Source: Bacteroidales bacterium GP3 (lineage in GTDB: Bacteria > Bacteroidota > Bacteroidia > Bacteroidales > Muribaculaceae). Taken from it: a stretch of 17,153 nucleotides of DNA. The notes under the pieces are model-generated. The model made no database searches. It had not been told where the DNA came from and worked only from the letters and a program-made list of their open reading frames with translations. Location of the stretch: positions 1 through 17,153 of the forward strand of contig DAAK01000148.1 in the NCBI GenBank assembly GCA_001701075.1, given 5' to 3'. The first letter of the stretch is position 1, and every line of letters begins with the position of its first letter. The translations under genes were made by a program, and so were the position numbers. Positions 9,201 through 16,618 of the stretch are shown here, piece by piece.

Positions 9201-9611
9201 AGCCCCTGTCAGAGAACCCTTTTTTTGAACACCATATCCTACGACAACAAGTTCATCAAGAGTGGAAGAATCTTCTTGGAGGATGATTTTTAATTCCGGT
9301 TCGACGGACACTTCCTTTGTCTTATAACCTACATAGGAAATAATAAGCGTTTTCCCCTCAACATCATTGAGGGTGAAGTTGCCATCAATGTCCGTTGCAG
9401 TTCCCATTGAAGATCCTTTTACCATTACAGTTGCTCCAATCAAAGGTTCTCCCGATTGGTCAACGACCGTACCAGTCACTGTAGAAATAGGGGCCACTGC
9501 GGGAGCCGATGACGCCGATATTGATGGAGGCATGATTCCAGGAAACAACCCTCCCAAAATGGTCAGAGCTATGAATGCTGCCACTCTTCGCCGGTTTTTT
9601 GATAGATTCAT
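6225..9611 (-). CDS. SusC-family TonB-dependent outer-membrane transporter
   Basis: A 1128-aa SusC/RagA-type TonB-linked transporter that imports oligosaccharides across the outer membrane, powered by TonB-ExbB-ExbD. After a signal region (about 1-35) comes a carboxypeptidase-D regulatory-like domain (about 45-112: VTGTVVDQSGEPLIGATV...YVGYKTKEV). Then come the TonB-box-like DELVVVGYG (119-127), the plug (about 135-244, containing NPLADLQGQIPG and SIYGARAAGGVVLVTTKRG), and a beta-barrel ending in an aromatic residue (NVTF). There is no N-terminal STN (secretin-like) domain, so it does not look like a transducing receptor for a sigma/anti-sigma pair, even though an ECF sigma gene lies 145 bases upstream. 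It is the first gene of a susC-susD unit. No canonical promoter is visible in the upstream gap, which fits dependence on an activator or alternative sigma. Confidence 0.97.
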   Translation of the reverse strand: MNLSKNRRRVAAFIALTILGGLFPGIMPPSISASSAPAVAPISTVTGTVVDQSGEPLIGATVMVKGSSMGTATDIDGNFTLNDVEGKTLIISYVGYKTKEVSVEPELKIILQEDSSTLDELVVVGYGVQKKGSLTGAVSSVDDKVFADKATTTNPLADLQGQIPGMLVTRGSSAPGRESWNFKIRGEASVNNTSALVIVDGVPGGLADINPDDIENISVLKDASASIYGARAAGGVVLVTTKRGSKNGKKPTISYSGNVTWKVSDPQVQWMNLQQWATCIEEVLYNEGISSGTLNTFTPVGAFPYAAIYAMKTRDPQYMGTIQSYAALGGNADAISDIGFIDSDQYSDTFGNAFAQSHSLSVSGGTDVAKYNVSLGYMYDGSPLQFGIKEKAHRYTARANNDFKITNWFDLATTISFVRRDNTYPLNNPSGINGNPPGSPIFSSDGQHAFGWLNNYSDVAVAKLGGNKRQVYNETVINVRPTFHIIKGLDFIGAVGYTIKDWVNKETMLKNYMYNWDNEKIETMVRPTDNRFDRFNASALYQIYQGYLNYMIDFGPNKDHNLTAMLGASYERESKEESDVKLLNLADGFLESLSSSYNPETSKVEFRDDKWTTALASYFGRINYDYQGRYLIELLGRYDGSSKFVRGKKWKGFFGISGGWRISDEKFMRDITWLSDLKIRASYGETGNQEGIGRYDFVGNISTSVNGSNTTSAGLFGPTGSASPLQTLWQSNVISRDRTWEIVKNTNVGIDFSFLSGRLSGSVEYFWKTNDNMLVGVTYPAVFGAEAPKTNSGKLKVNGWELQINWRDRIGDVAYNVGFNISDAKNKLISMPNASSYTQNGITKQREGYQLNSMFGMEFVKLIENQEELDSYKAMVDAADGQALGVDTSIMGIGDAMYADLDGDGNIDYDDIKYLGTTNPRYSYSLNLGAQWKGFDVNVIFQGVGKAQLIRDITTLTAPGRNIYQIQGGQWYDRTWGYNLGDDPRMVDQEISYYNVAADGSLTPTTVTTSSADYRVANNDPYNSAPRWHRSMTAYNYLFSDAWYRLQNMAYCRLKNLTVGYTLPVAWTHKAGIDKVRLYFTGTDLFTIRFNKDKTDPENMATNPLGGTSGANAYPFYRSYTIGLNVTF

Positions 9612-9689
9612 AATTATAGGTTGTATTTTGATTGTTATAGTTGTCTTTTATTTCAGTTTTCTACAAAGAAAGAATTTCTTTTCACATAT

Positions 9690-9732
9690 AATCGGTCAAA
9701 CGATTGAAAATACTCAATTATTTTGGAAAATA
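9690..9732 (-). promoter_or_regulatory. Candidate operator region upstream of susC
   Basis: The 145-base gap between the sigma-factor stop and the susC start contains a dyad, AATCG-gtcaaa-CGATT (9690-9705). It also contains two near-identical half-sites in direct orientation, TTGAAAATA (9704-9712) and TGGAAAATA (9724-9732), exactly 20 bp apart (plus-strand reading). AraC-family proteins commonly bind direct repeats about two helical turns apart, and an AraC-output regulator is encoded in this locus. No TTTG/TAnnTTTG promoter with correct spacing was found here. This is suggestive only, because the region is A/T-rich. Confidence 0.3.
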
Positions 9733-9756
9733 TCGTTTTTCATGTTCTTCAATTAG

Positions 9757-10269
9757 TCAAATTGCGGTACTGAAACACTCACGCATTTGACGAATACCTA
9801 TATAGAAATGATTTTCAGCAGTTCTGGGAGATATCTTTAGTGAATCGGCTATCTCCTTGGTATTTTTCCCTTGATGGATACGCATTATATATATTAATTT
9901 GCGTTGACGGGGCATGGCATTAAGTTGCTTCTTCTCCAAGCGTTGCATGTCGTGAGCAAATATCATATTCTCCGTTTCATTGGTAATACCAGTTTGTGTA
10001 ACCGAAAGCAATGAATGTACAGATGTCTTTACATACTGATGACGCAGATAGTCGTTGACAGCATGAGATGCAATAGAGAAAGCGAGATTCCCAGCTGCGC
10101 CCTCCATGATTTCCCCAGGATATTCAAGCAGGCGAAGGAATACTTCCTGCATCAGGTCATCGGCATCGTCCTCGTCATTGATTCGCGAACGGATGTATCT
10201 CTGTAGCTTTTCGCTATTCTTATAGAAGAGTTCTATAGCCGCGTGATTTGATTGTTTTGAGTTTGCCAT
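9757..10269 (-). CDS. ECF-type RNA polymerase sigma factor (Bacteroides sigma-70 family)
   Basis: A 170-aa sigma factor of the extracytoplasmic-function type that would direct RNA polymerase to a special promoter set. Region 2 spans about 11-80, with DADDLMQEVFLRLL (36-49) and the DNA-melting helix NLAFSIASHAVNDYLR (61-76). Region 4 spans about 108-168, with helix-turn-helix NTKEIADSLKISPRTAENHF. The start at 10269 (MANSKQ) is chosen because a consensus promoter lies at 10309-10339. An earlier in-frame ATG at 10338 would place its first codons over that promoter. No anti-sigma (FecR-like) gene is next to it. It lies between the regulator gene and susC, so it probably controls the susC promoter. 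Its length and region order are normal for the family. Confidence 0.9.
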   Translation of the reverse strand: MANSKQSNHAAIELFYKNSEKLQRYIRSRINDEDDADDLMQEVFLRLLEYPGEIMEGAAGNLAFSIASHAVNDYLRHQYVKTSVHSLLSVTQTGITNETENMIFAHDMQRLEKKQLNAMPRQRKLIYIMRIHQGKNTKEIADSLKISPRTAENHFYIGIRQMRECFSTAI

Positions 10270-10308
10270 ATCGTTTTGAATTTTTCGCTTGAGCGAGGTT
10301 AACGATGG

Positions 10309-10339
10309 CAAAATTACGGCAATCCAATAACACTCCAAA
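10309..10339 (-). promoter_or_regulatory. Promoter of the sigma-factor gene
   Basis: On the minus strand the sequence has TTTG (10336-10339), a 19-bp spacer, and TAATTTTG (10309-10316). This matches the Bacteroides housekeeping consensus (-33 TTTG, -7 TAnnTTTG) at every defined base. It predicts transcription starting about 30-35 bases before the sigma-factor ATG at 10269. The short leader holds a small 4-bp hairpin (TCGC-TCAA-GCGA). Confidence 0.7.
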
Positions 10340-10419
10340 ATTTTGAAAAGCGACTTTTATGTCAAAAAATTTAATGATATAATTATTTTATAAGTATAAT
10401 CATATCAGTACTTTAATTA

Positions 10420-10470
10420 ATTGAGACTATAATCTAACACAATTATTTGATACTACAATCAAGTCTCAAT
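10420..10470 (-). repeat. Long-loop inverted repeat overlapping the regulator stop codon
   Basis: Perfect 9-bp arms ATTGAGACT (10420-10428) and AGTCTCAAT (10462-10470) enclose 33 bases. One arm includes the TGA stop of the regulator gene (10466-10468). Inside lies a second small dyad, TTGAT-actaca-ATCAA (10447-10462), which overlaps the outer arm by one base, so the two structures compete. There is no T-run after the repeat, so it is not a classical terminator. It may be a weak 3'-end structure of the GH97-GH88-regulator transcript or an operator before the sigma gene. Confidence 0.4.
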
Positions 10471-13321
10471 CAGTTTCATTATAGTTTTTGAGATACTCTC
10501 CTGGAGAGATTCCTTCAATATTTTTGAAGTGACGAAAGAATGAAGCACGTGACGAGAATCCAGCCTTCTCGGCCATAGCGCTGAGCGTGAGAGACCGATT
10601 TTTTTCATCTTTCACAAGACGTTTGAATTCCTGAACGCGATACTTATTCACATAATCATAGAATGTATGCCCCTTGTGCTGACTAAAGAATTGGCTGAGT
10701 TTGTGACTTGAGATACCTACCATTGCGGCAAGGTCGGCCACTTTAAGGTCAGTCTGGAGATACGGCTTTTCATTTTCCATCACGTCTTCTACTTTACGTC
10801 CAATCTCACGGGCTTCGTTTCGGGAAAGGACATTTGATGCATATTTTTGGTGCGGATTCACCTCAGCCTCAACCACAGGAGACTCCACTACATCCTTATT
10901 CTCTGCTGCCTCTACTGATACTTGCAATTTTTTTTTGGTTTTCCTTGCCACATAAAACCAAATGAAGGCAAGCACAAAAACAAAGAGGATTACAACGCCT
11001 ATCATAACATACCACCAAAGGGGATAAGGAATGTGGAGTTTCACCGAAGTAATGTCAGCTTTGCCTTCTGAGTCATTCGCAGATTTCACCCTAATTTCGT
11101 GTTTTCCTGACGAGAGCTCATAGAATGTCAGAGAAAGATCCCCAATGAAACGTTTCCATTCACCACCGTCAAGACTGTACAAGTATGCTTCCGGCTCTTC
11201 AAGTGCATATGAAAATGTGGAAAAGTCTATTCTTATTGTATTTGTCGACTTGCCCAATTCGATATGGAAACTTCCATCTCCACTATCAAGTATAGGGACT
11301 GAATCCAAGGGTTTGCCATTCACTTTAATAAGTGTAGGTACAGGAGCACGTTGCGCTTCTATTGACTTATCTATCTCAGATTCCGTAAGCCTAAGCAGTC
11401 CTGCAGAATTACCAAACCATATGTGCCCGTCTGAATCTGACACTGGCTGTCCCTGAAGGAATGACGGAGAAGGCAGCCCTGAAGCAAGACCAAATCTAAA
11501 CACGTGGCCATGTGAATCCAGACGGAATATACCTCTATTTGTAGATATCCAAACATTTCCCGCCGCGTCCTCAACCACACCCTTTGCATCTGCGCCATCA
11601 AGGAGTGGATGAGTGATGCTTGTCTGATCAGACAAATCCTTATTTGAGGATATTATCATTCCATTCTCCGGGATGAAATAAAGACGATTGCGACTGTCTT
11701 CATAGATGGTACGGAAACGTGTGCTTTTAGGAAATGTGGAAGGGAAAAGATCTGTACGCAACTTGTCTTGACGCGGATCATAAACGCAAAGACCCGATTC
11801 AGTACAAATCCAACCTTTCCCCTCTGAATCGAAGAAAATACCATAGACATTACCATCAGGAAGTCCACTATTCGACGATGTATAATGTTTCATCTCTCCA
11901 GTTCTTGTATATTTGAAAAGGCCATAGTTTGTGCCTTCCCAAATATTGCCTTTGCTATCGGCAGCGAGCGAGAATATATGGCCTGACCTGAATACAGAAT
12001 GAGGACCATCGATTGGGAAGTCGCTTACCTTTCGGGTGATAGGATCAAGGATTTGAAGGCCACCACCATAAGTGCCAATATATGTTTTCCCATTATGGTC
12101 AAGAAGAGATATTACCATTTCCGAACGGAGATCTGGACTTCTAACGCTCCACGCAGAAGTGCAATTTTGTTCAAAAACAGTGAGTCCTTCACGTGTTCCA
12201 ATTGTAATTCGCCCTTCAGAAATACTGAGAGCCCTTACTGGCACACCTCGGGTATTAAATACAGCCGGATCATCCATAAGTTCAAATGGACCAGTCCACG
12301 ACGGAGTATAGTCAACTCCATTCTGATAATAGCCTACCCATAGATTATCTTTTCGGTCAATATATAAGGAATAGACCTGATTGCTTGAAGGACTTACCGG
12401 ATCTGTAGCTATGTGACGCACGTTTCTTGTGACTTTTTCTGTCTCAATACCAATTTTAGTTATACCGCCGCCATCTGTACCTACATAAAGAATTGATCCA
12501 TTATGATTGAGTTTCATGGACGTGACGACGTTTCCTTTGGAAAATCCGAAAGCCTCCATGATTTTTCCAGAAGAAATATCTATCCGCCAGATACCATTGC
12601 CAGATGTGCCTATATAGATATTTTTATCTGTTGCAGCAATGGAAGTCCCACCTAATGTTTCTACAAATGTGGAGCCTTCTATCGAACTTACTGTCATACT
12701 ATCAGTGTTCATATGAAAAACTCCTCCTTTCGTCAAGAGGTAGACTCCATCATTCGCTGCAGTCATGTCGACGACCTTATTCGAAAGGTCAAGCACATCA
12801 TTACCAACCATAATCCTGCGTGATTTTCCATTGGGTGCAAACGCTACAATTCCCTCGTCACCTCCGACGAGAGAAATTCTGTCATTTACCCACATAGCGC
12901 ATGTAGCTGGAAAAACAGCACCGTCAAGAAGTTTGGTTATGTCATGGCTTTTGCTATCAGTGTCTATTCTAAATACACCAGAGGATGTTGCAGCTATGAG
13001 ACTGCCTCCTGAAACCGGAGCCAAAGCTCTGACTGCAATCCCACGAGAATCCGGATCAGGAAGGTCGATCTTTACGCAGTGTTCCCCATCAAATCTTATC
13101 AATCCGTGATCTGTAGCAAACCATATATACCCATCATCTGTCTTTGTGATGTCGTAGGTGGTGTATCCGTCAGAGTCCAAGCCATCAGCATGTGGCACCC
13201 GGTGGTAAAGATGTCCCTCAGGATAAGCTGATAATGCCGTCAGCACAACTGACAGCATTACTGAAACTATATGTTTTATATCTTTAACTCTCGCCATAAG
13301 TGAGAGATTTATGTAGGTCAT
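10466..13321 (-). CDS. Kinase-less hybrid-two-component-like regulator: periplasmic propellers, membrane helix, AraC output
   Basis: A 951-aa membrane regulator. A signal or anchor segment (about 16-32) is followed by repeated Reg_prop-type beta-propeller blades (about 55-650, motifs such as GYIWFATDHGLIRFDG, NVWISTNRGIFRLD and HIWFGNSAGLLRL), a Y_Y_Y domain (about 695-765), one transmembrane helix (768-791), and a basic stop-transfer (RKTKKK). A linker of about 45 residues leads to an AraC-type double helix-turn-helix (about 838-949: LKVADLAAMVGISSHKLSQF, then SAMAEKAGFSSRASFFRHFK). Canonical hybrid two-component systems have histidine kinase and receiver domains between the helix and AraC; both are absent and no frame break is seen. 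It probably senses a glycan in the periplasm and binds DNA directly from the membrane. It follows GH88 by 19 bases. ATG 13297 is an alternative start with a tidier signal peptide. Confidence 0.9.
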   Translation of the reverse strand: MTYINLSLMARVKDIKHIVSVMLSVVLTALSAYPEGHLYHRVPHADGLDSDGYTTYDITKTDDGYIWFATDHGLIRFDGEHCVKIDLPDPDSRGIAVRALAPVSGGSLIAATSSGVFRIDTDSKSHDITKLLDGAVFPATCAMWVNDRISLVGGDEGIVAFAPNGKSRRIMVGNDVLDLSNKVVDMTAANDGVYLLTKGGVFHMNTDSMTVSSIEGSTFVETLGGTSIAATDKNIYIGTSGNGIWRIDISSGKIMEAFGFSKGNVVTSMKLNHNGSILYVGTDGGGITKIGIETEKVTRNVRHIATDPVSPSSNQVYSLYIDRKDNLWVGYYQNGVDYTPSWTGPFELMDDPAVFNTRGVPVRALSISEGRITIGTREGLTVFEQNCTSAWSVRSPDLRSEMVISLLDHNGKTYIGTYGGGLQILDPITRKVSDFPIDGPHSVFRSGHIFSLAADSKGNIWEGTNYGLFKYTRTGEMKHYTSSNSGLPDGNVYGIFFDSEGKGWICTESGLCVYDPRQDKLRTDLFPSTFPKSTRFRTIYEDSRNRLYFIPENGMIISSNKDLSDQTSITHPLLDGADAKGVVEDAAGNVWISTNRGIFRLDSHGHVFRFGLASGLPSPSFLQGQPVSDSDGHIWFGNSAGLLRLTESEIDKSIEAQRAPVPTLIKVNGKPLDSVPILDSGDGSFHIELGKSTNTIRIDFSTFSYALEEPEAYLYSLDGGEWKRFIGDLSLTFYELSSGKHEIRVKSANDSEGKADITSVKLHIPYPLWWYVMIGVVILFVFVLAFIWFYVARKTKKKLQVSVEAAENKDVVESPVVEAEVNPHQKYASNVLSRNEAREIGRKVEDVMENEKPYLQTDLKVADLAAMVGISSHKLSQFFSQHKGHTFYDYVNKYRVQEFKRLVKDEKNRSLTLSAMAEKAGFSSRASFFRHFKNIEGISPGEYLKNYNETD

Positions 13322-13340
13322 TGATGATATGGTTTTACGA

Positions 13341-14603
13341 TTATTTTAACGGAGCAATGGTTGTTAATATTGCTGAATTCTGATTATTCCCTTCAAGATT
13401 CCTAAGACGATTTAAGGCCTCAATATAGTAATAATCTGCATATATTATTGAATAATCTATCTCGCTTCCCGCAGGATGGTGACCAGTAGAATGAAGAAGG
13501 AAAGAGTTATTTTTTTCTCTTGACTGGTATTTATCGCTGCTTAACGATGAAAGCATGGCAAGTGCTTCATCTTTATAATAATCACCTTTCTCCCCTTCCA
13601 CATATCCACTTAGTTCGAGCAGAGCCGACGCTACTACACATGCAGCAGAAGCATCACGAGAAGTTTCCGGAATTTGAGGATCATTAAAATCCCAATATGG
13701 AATTTTATCTTCAGGCAGACGTTCAAGATAGACGTCAGTCACTTTCTGTGCAAAGTCAAGAAACTTAGGATCCTTCGTTTCTCTATACACCATTGTGTAA
13801 CCGTAAATGGCCCAGGCCTGTCCTCTTGCCCACATTGAATTATCGTCATAACCCTGATGTGTGCAACCTCGCAAGAACTCACCTGTCACAGGATCGTATA
13901 CAGCCACATGATATGAAGTATAATCTGGCCGGAAATGATGTTTCATGGTTGTCTCAGCATGCTTCACAGCTATATCGTGAAGATATGGATTACCTCCATT
14001 ATTAGCAGCCCAAAAGAGCATCTCCAGATTTATCATATTATCCATTATAGTGTTGTGGCCTCCAAGCATCTTTACATTTCTCGGCCAAGAAAGTATCGTC
14101 CCAACTTTAGGGTTGAAGAGAGTTGCGAGAGAGTCAGCCGCTGCAAGTATCTCCTTCTTGTATTCCTCTCTGCCAGTCAGTCGGTAACCATTGCCATAGC
14201 TGCAATGGATCAGAAAACCAAGGTCATGGTCAAATACAGGAGCATCGACCACGGTCTTTAGTGATTGCGTGAAGCGGTCGGCCTCTGCAAGGACTGTAGT
14301 GTCACCAGTTGCTTCGTAGTCATACCATAACACTCCAGGCCAGAAGCCGCTACACCATTCCTCTGCACAGGTCGGACGACATTCCCAGTTATGAGCTTCT
14401 GGCGCGACATTACGTGGCATCATGGTGTGATCAATTTCACCTCTCCCTGATTTCTTTAATTCAGACAATGTCGAAAGAACGTGATTATGACAGTACTTTA
14501 GCTGTGATGTAGTGTTGATGTCAGGGATTGAATTATGGGTTCCACAAGAACCTATAAGCGCAGCAAGCACCGTAAGGCACGATATAGTCTTTATTGAATT
14601 CAT
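13341..14603 (-). CDS. GH88 unsaturated glucuronyl hydrolase, lipoprotein
   Basis: A 420-aa glycoside hydrolase of family 88. It hydrates and releases 4,5-unsaturated uronic acid from the non-reducing end of oligosaccharides made by polysaccharide lyases. The signal sequence ends in lipobox IGSC (Cys20), so it is probably membrane-anchored, facing the periplasm. Family motifs are clear: WCSGFWPGVLWY (83-94), HDLGF (126-130), NTIMDNMINL (184-193), and further on HQGYDDNSMWARGQAW and SRDASAACVVAS. D127 and D188 match the two essential aspartates of Bacillus unsaturated glucuronyl hydrolase (D88 and D149), with the same 61-residue spacing. Its ATG overlaps the GH97 stop as ATGA, implying translational coupling, and the regulator gene follows 19 bases later. 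Its presence strongly implies a lyase in the pathway, fitting the lyase-like gene at 199-2988. GH105 is a less likely alternative. Confidence 0.93.
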   Translation of the reverse strand: MNSIKTISCLTVLAALIGSCGTHNSIPDINTTSQLKYCHNHVLSTLSELKKSGRGEIDHTMMPRNVAPEAHNWECRPTCAEEWCSGFWPGVLWYDYEATGDTTVLAEADRFTQSLKTVVDAPVFDHDLGFLIHCSYGNGYRLTGREEYKKEILAAADSLATLFNPKVGTILSWPRNVKMLGGHNTIMDNMINLEMLFWAANNGGNPYLHDIAVKHAETTMKHHFRPDYTSYHVAVYDPVTGEFLRGCTHQGYDDNSMWARGQAWAIYGYTMVYRETKDPKFLDFAQKVTDVYLERLPEDKIPYWDFNDPQIPETSRDASAACVVASALLELSGYVEGEKGDYYKDEALAMLSSLSSDKYQSREKNNSFLLHSTGHHPAGSEIDYSIIYADYYYIEALNRLRNLEGNNQNSAILTTIAPLK

Positions 14604-16510
14604 TTGTATCTCTGGTATTTTTTAATTTCTTTCTTATCTATTGGGTTCATGCGCACTGCGACACCACCTTTGGGCTGAAGATCAAACTTAAGAGTGGTAG
14701 ATGGCGTGACAACATAACTTTCACACTTGACTTTAGTGGCAGTCTCAACTTTAGGATCATCTGTATAAATCTGAGCAACCCATATCGATCCTGACGGGAG
14801 AAAGTCAAGCTTGATTTCTTCTCTACGAGCATCGTTATTGGTCATGGCAGCTAAAAACCATATGTCACCCTTCCTTCGCGCCATTACGATGTCCCGCCCC
14901 GGAAAACCTGAAAGGACTTTAGTGTCGTCGAATGTAGTCTCTAAGTTCTCAAACCAATCGATCTCCGGCTCACCGTTATAGCGATCAGGTGTGTCATACC
15001 ACAGTATTGTTTGCAAAGGGCTGTAGAATATCAATGATGCAGCAAGCTGATGGGCATGTGTATTCTTTAGCCGCTTGTCAAAATAGCAAATTGTATAATC
15101 GGCTGCTCCATTAAGCATACGCGTAAATGGCAAAGTCACATTGTGCGTAGCATCAGGCCATTCTTCATTGCCATGGATCCCTTCCTGAGTGAGAAGATTG
15201 GGATAAGTTCTTGAGAATCCTGAAGGACGGTACTCGTCGTGTATGTTCATCATCAGACCATTCTCGGCTGCCTTACGCACCATATCGTGAAGCCAAGTAG
15301 CCCAACGGTGGGATGCATATTGCACAAAACCAGACTTCACACCTACTATACCCCACTCTTTAAGTAGAGGAAAAAGTTCGTCCATCTGCTTCATCAGTGC
15401 ATGCTGATTGACATAGAGCCAGATGCCCACACCTTTCTCCTTGCCATATTCCACTATCTTCTGCATATCGAGCCTGTCGATTACCTTTGTTGCGTCTCCG
15501 TCATGGCTGATGCAAGGAACATACCAAAGCCAGTCAAAGAGCATGTAGGGTATTTTGTGTTCGGCACAGAAATCAATGTTTTTCATTCCAGCCTCAGTTG
15601 TGAGGGTGGTGCATCTCATTATTTTGCCTGGGACTACCCATAAGAAATCTCCCCTTGCAGGAGGGTTTAGATTATTGACTATATCGTTGTTTTCAAGCAA
15701 CTGGGCCGGGGTGTCAGCGGTCATGATGATTTTCCATGGAGTGGCATAGTAAGTTACGATATCTACAGGAGAATACATAACAGATTCCAGCGTTCTTTCA
15801 TGACCTTCGCGATGGCGTAGTTTTGTAAGACACCAGTCATCGTTGTCCGCGTCAAGGATTGCAACCCATTGTCCGGTGGGAAGCTTCATTGTCAATGCTC
15901 GTTCTACAGGTATTGCTATGCTGTCGATCGGCTGATATACGAAAGGAGCCTGTGCCCATTCCTCACTCCAAGCCATTGTGCCTTCCGGAAGGGTATAGTC
16001 AGTAAGATCATCTACAACCTTGTGGAATATCGCGGCAGGATGTTCAGGAAAGAAATATCGGAAGGCAATTCCCTCATCGTATGCCCTCACCTGAACGTCA
16101 AGACGATAGTTGCTTTTGTCTTTTCGTGACATATGAAGTATTGCCTGATTATAGTGGTCACGAATCTTTGAACGCTCGCCATAGAGCGGTGTCCACACAG
16201 TATCGATTGAAGTCCCATAAGTGACACTGTCTACCGTCAGGAGATCCATCCACGAATCCGGCTGAGGAAGATCCCTCTTACCGAGAGCCATCTCCCACGT
16301 GCGGTTGTCTACTTCAAGGCCTGCACGCGAAGGAAGAATCACTTCTTTGCCATCGACTCTCACACTGTATGTCAGTTCTTTTCTGGGCTTCTCAAATTTC
16401 ACCTCTCGCCGACCGTCGGGCGAAGAAAGAGTCAGCTCAGGCGTGGATGCGGCCATACTTCCGGCCACACACAAAGCCACTATTGCCAGAACGATTGCTC
16501 TTGAATTCAT
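14600..16510 (-). CDS. GH97 alpha-glycosidase (alpha-glucosidase/alpha-galactosidase family)
   Basis: A 636-aa protein with a signal peptide (about 1-21, AGSMAAS cleavage region). It contains the three GH97 parts: N-terminal beta-sandwich (about 26-280), catalytic barrel (about 285-525), and C-terminal sandwich (about 530-625). Family motifs include AYDEGIAFRYFF (143-154), FDWLWY (325-330), GVGIWLYVNQHAL (360-372), HDEYRPSG (424-431), RTYPNLLTQEG (434-444) and HGNEE (446-450). The enzyme would release an alpha-linked glucose or galactose in the periplasm. The position matching the retaining nucleophile Asp is Gly394 (KSGF), and the upstream strand that carries the SusB base Glu reads WLYVNQ, so the mechanism is unclear. 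E426 and E449/E450 are the remaining likely catalytic acids. First gene of a three-gene operon, it follows a terminator-like leader. Its stop overlaps the GH88 start by 4 bp. Confidence 0.93.
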   Translation of the reverse strand: MNSRAIVLAIVALCVAGSMAASTPELTLSSPDGRREVKFEKPRKELTYSVRVDGKEVILPSRAGLEVDNRTWEMALGKRDLPQPDSWMDLLTVDSVTYGTSIDTVWTPLYGERSKIRDHYNQAILHMSRKDKSNYRLDVQVRAYDEGIAFRYFFPEHPAAIFHKVVDDLTDYTLPEGTMAWSEEWAQAPFVYQPIDSIAIPVERALTMKLPTGQWVAILDADNDDWCLTKLRHREGHERTLESVMYSPVDIVTYYATPWKIIMTADTPAQLLENNDIVNNLNPPARGDFLWVVPGKIMRCTTLTTEAGMKNIDFCAEHKIPYMLFDWLWYVPCISHDGDATKVIDRLDMQKIVEYGKEKGVGIWLYVNQHALMKQMDELFPLLKEWGIVGVKSGFVQYASHRWATWLHDMVRKAAENGLMMNIHDEYRPSGFSRTYPNLLTQEGIHGNEEWPDATHNVTLPFTRMLNGAADYTICYFDKRLKNTHAHQLAASLIFYSPLQTILWYDTPDRYNGEPEIDWFENLETTFDDTKVLSGFPGRDIVMARRKGDIWFLAAMTNNDARREEIKLDFLPSGSIWVAQIYTDDPKVETATKVKCESYVVTPSTTLKFDLQPKGGVAVRMNPIDKKEIKKYQRYK

Positions 16511-16524
16511 ATTCTCAAAATTAA

Positions 16525-16561
16525 AAAAGGAAGTAATCCTTTTCAGGGATTACTTCCTTTT
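16525..16561 (-). terminator. Terminator-like hairpin immediately upstream of GH97 (terminator or attenuator)
   Basis: A 15-bp perfect stem (arms 16525-16539 and 16547-16561, core GGAAGTAATCC/GGATTACTTCC) with a 7-base loop is followed on the minus strand by TTTTTT, and then only 12 bases to the GH97 ATG. It has the form of an intrinsic terminator. It could end the isomerase transcript, but a promoter for GH97 would then have to lie upstream of it or inside it. If the promoter at 16670-16700 drives GH97, this hairpin sits in the leader and would act as an attenuator. Confidence 0.8.
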
Positions 16562-16618
16562 ATTCGTTACAACTTCATTTTTCACTCAATGCCAGTCATT
16601 TTTTATTTCAAGAACCGA

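Noticed and set aside
9367..9756. Plus-strand open frame of 129 codons with a hydrophobic middle part, reaching into the gap upstream of susC
   Set aside because: It is mostly antisense to the conserved N-terminus of SusC, and its hydrophobic stretch comes from A/T-rich intergenic DNA; no family resemblance.
10270..10338. N-terminal extension of the sigma factor from an earlier ATG
   Set aside because: It would overlap the consensus promoter at 10309-10339, and the sequence before MANSKQ does not resemble sigma region 2.
10346..10420. A/T-rich tract before the sigma gene as a possible origin or phase-variation switch
   Set aside because: There are no repeated boxes or invertase gene, and it has no clear inverted ends; it is ordinary A/T-rich intergenic DNA.
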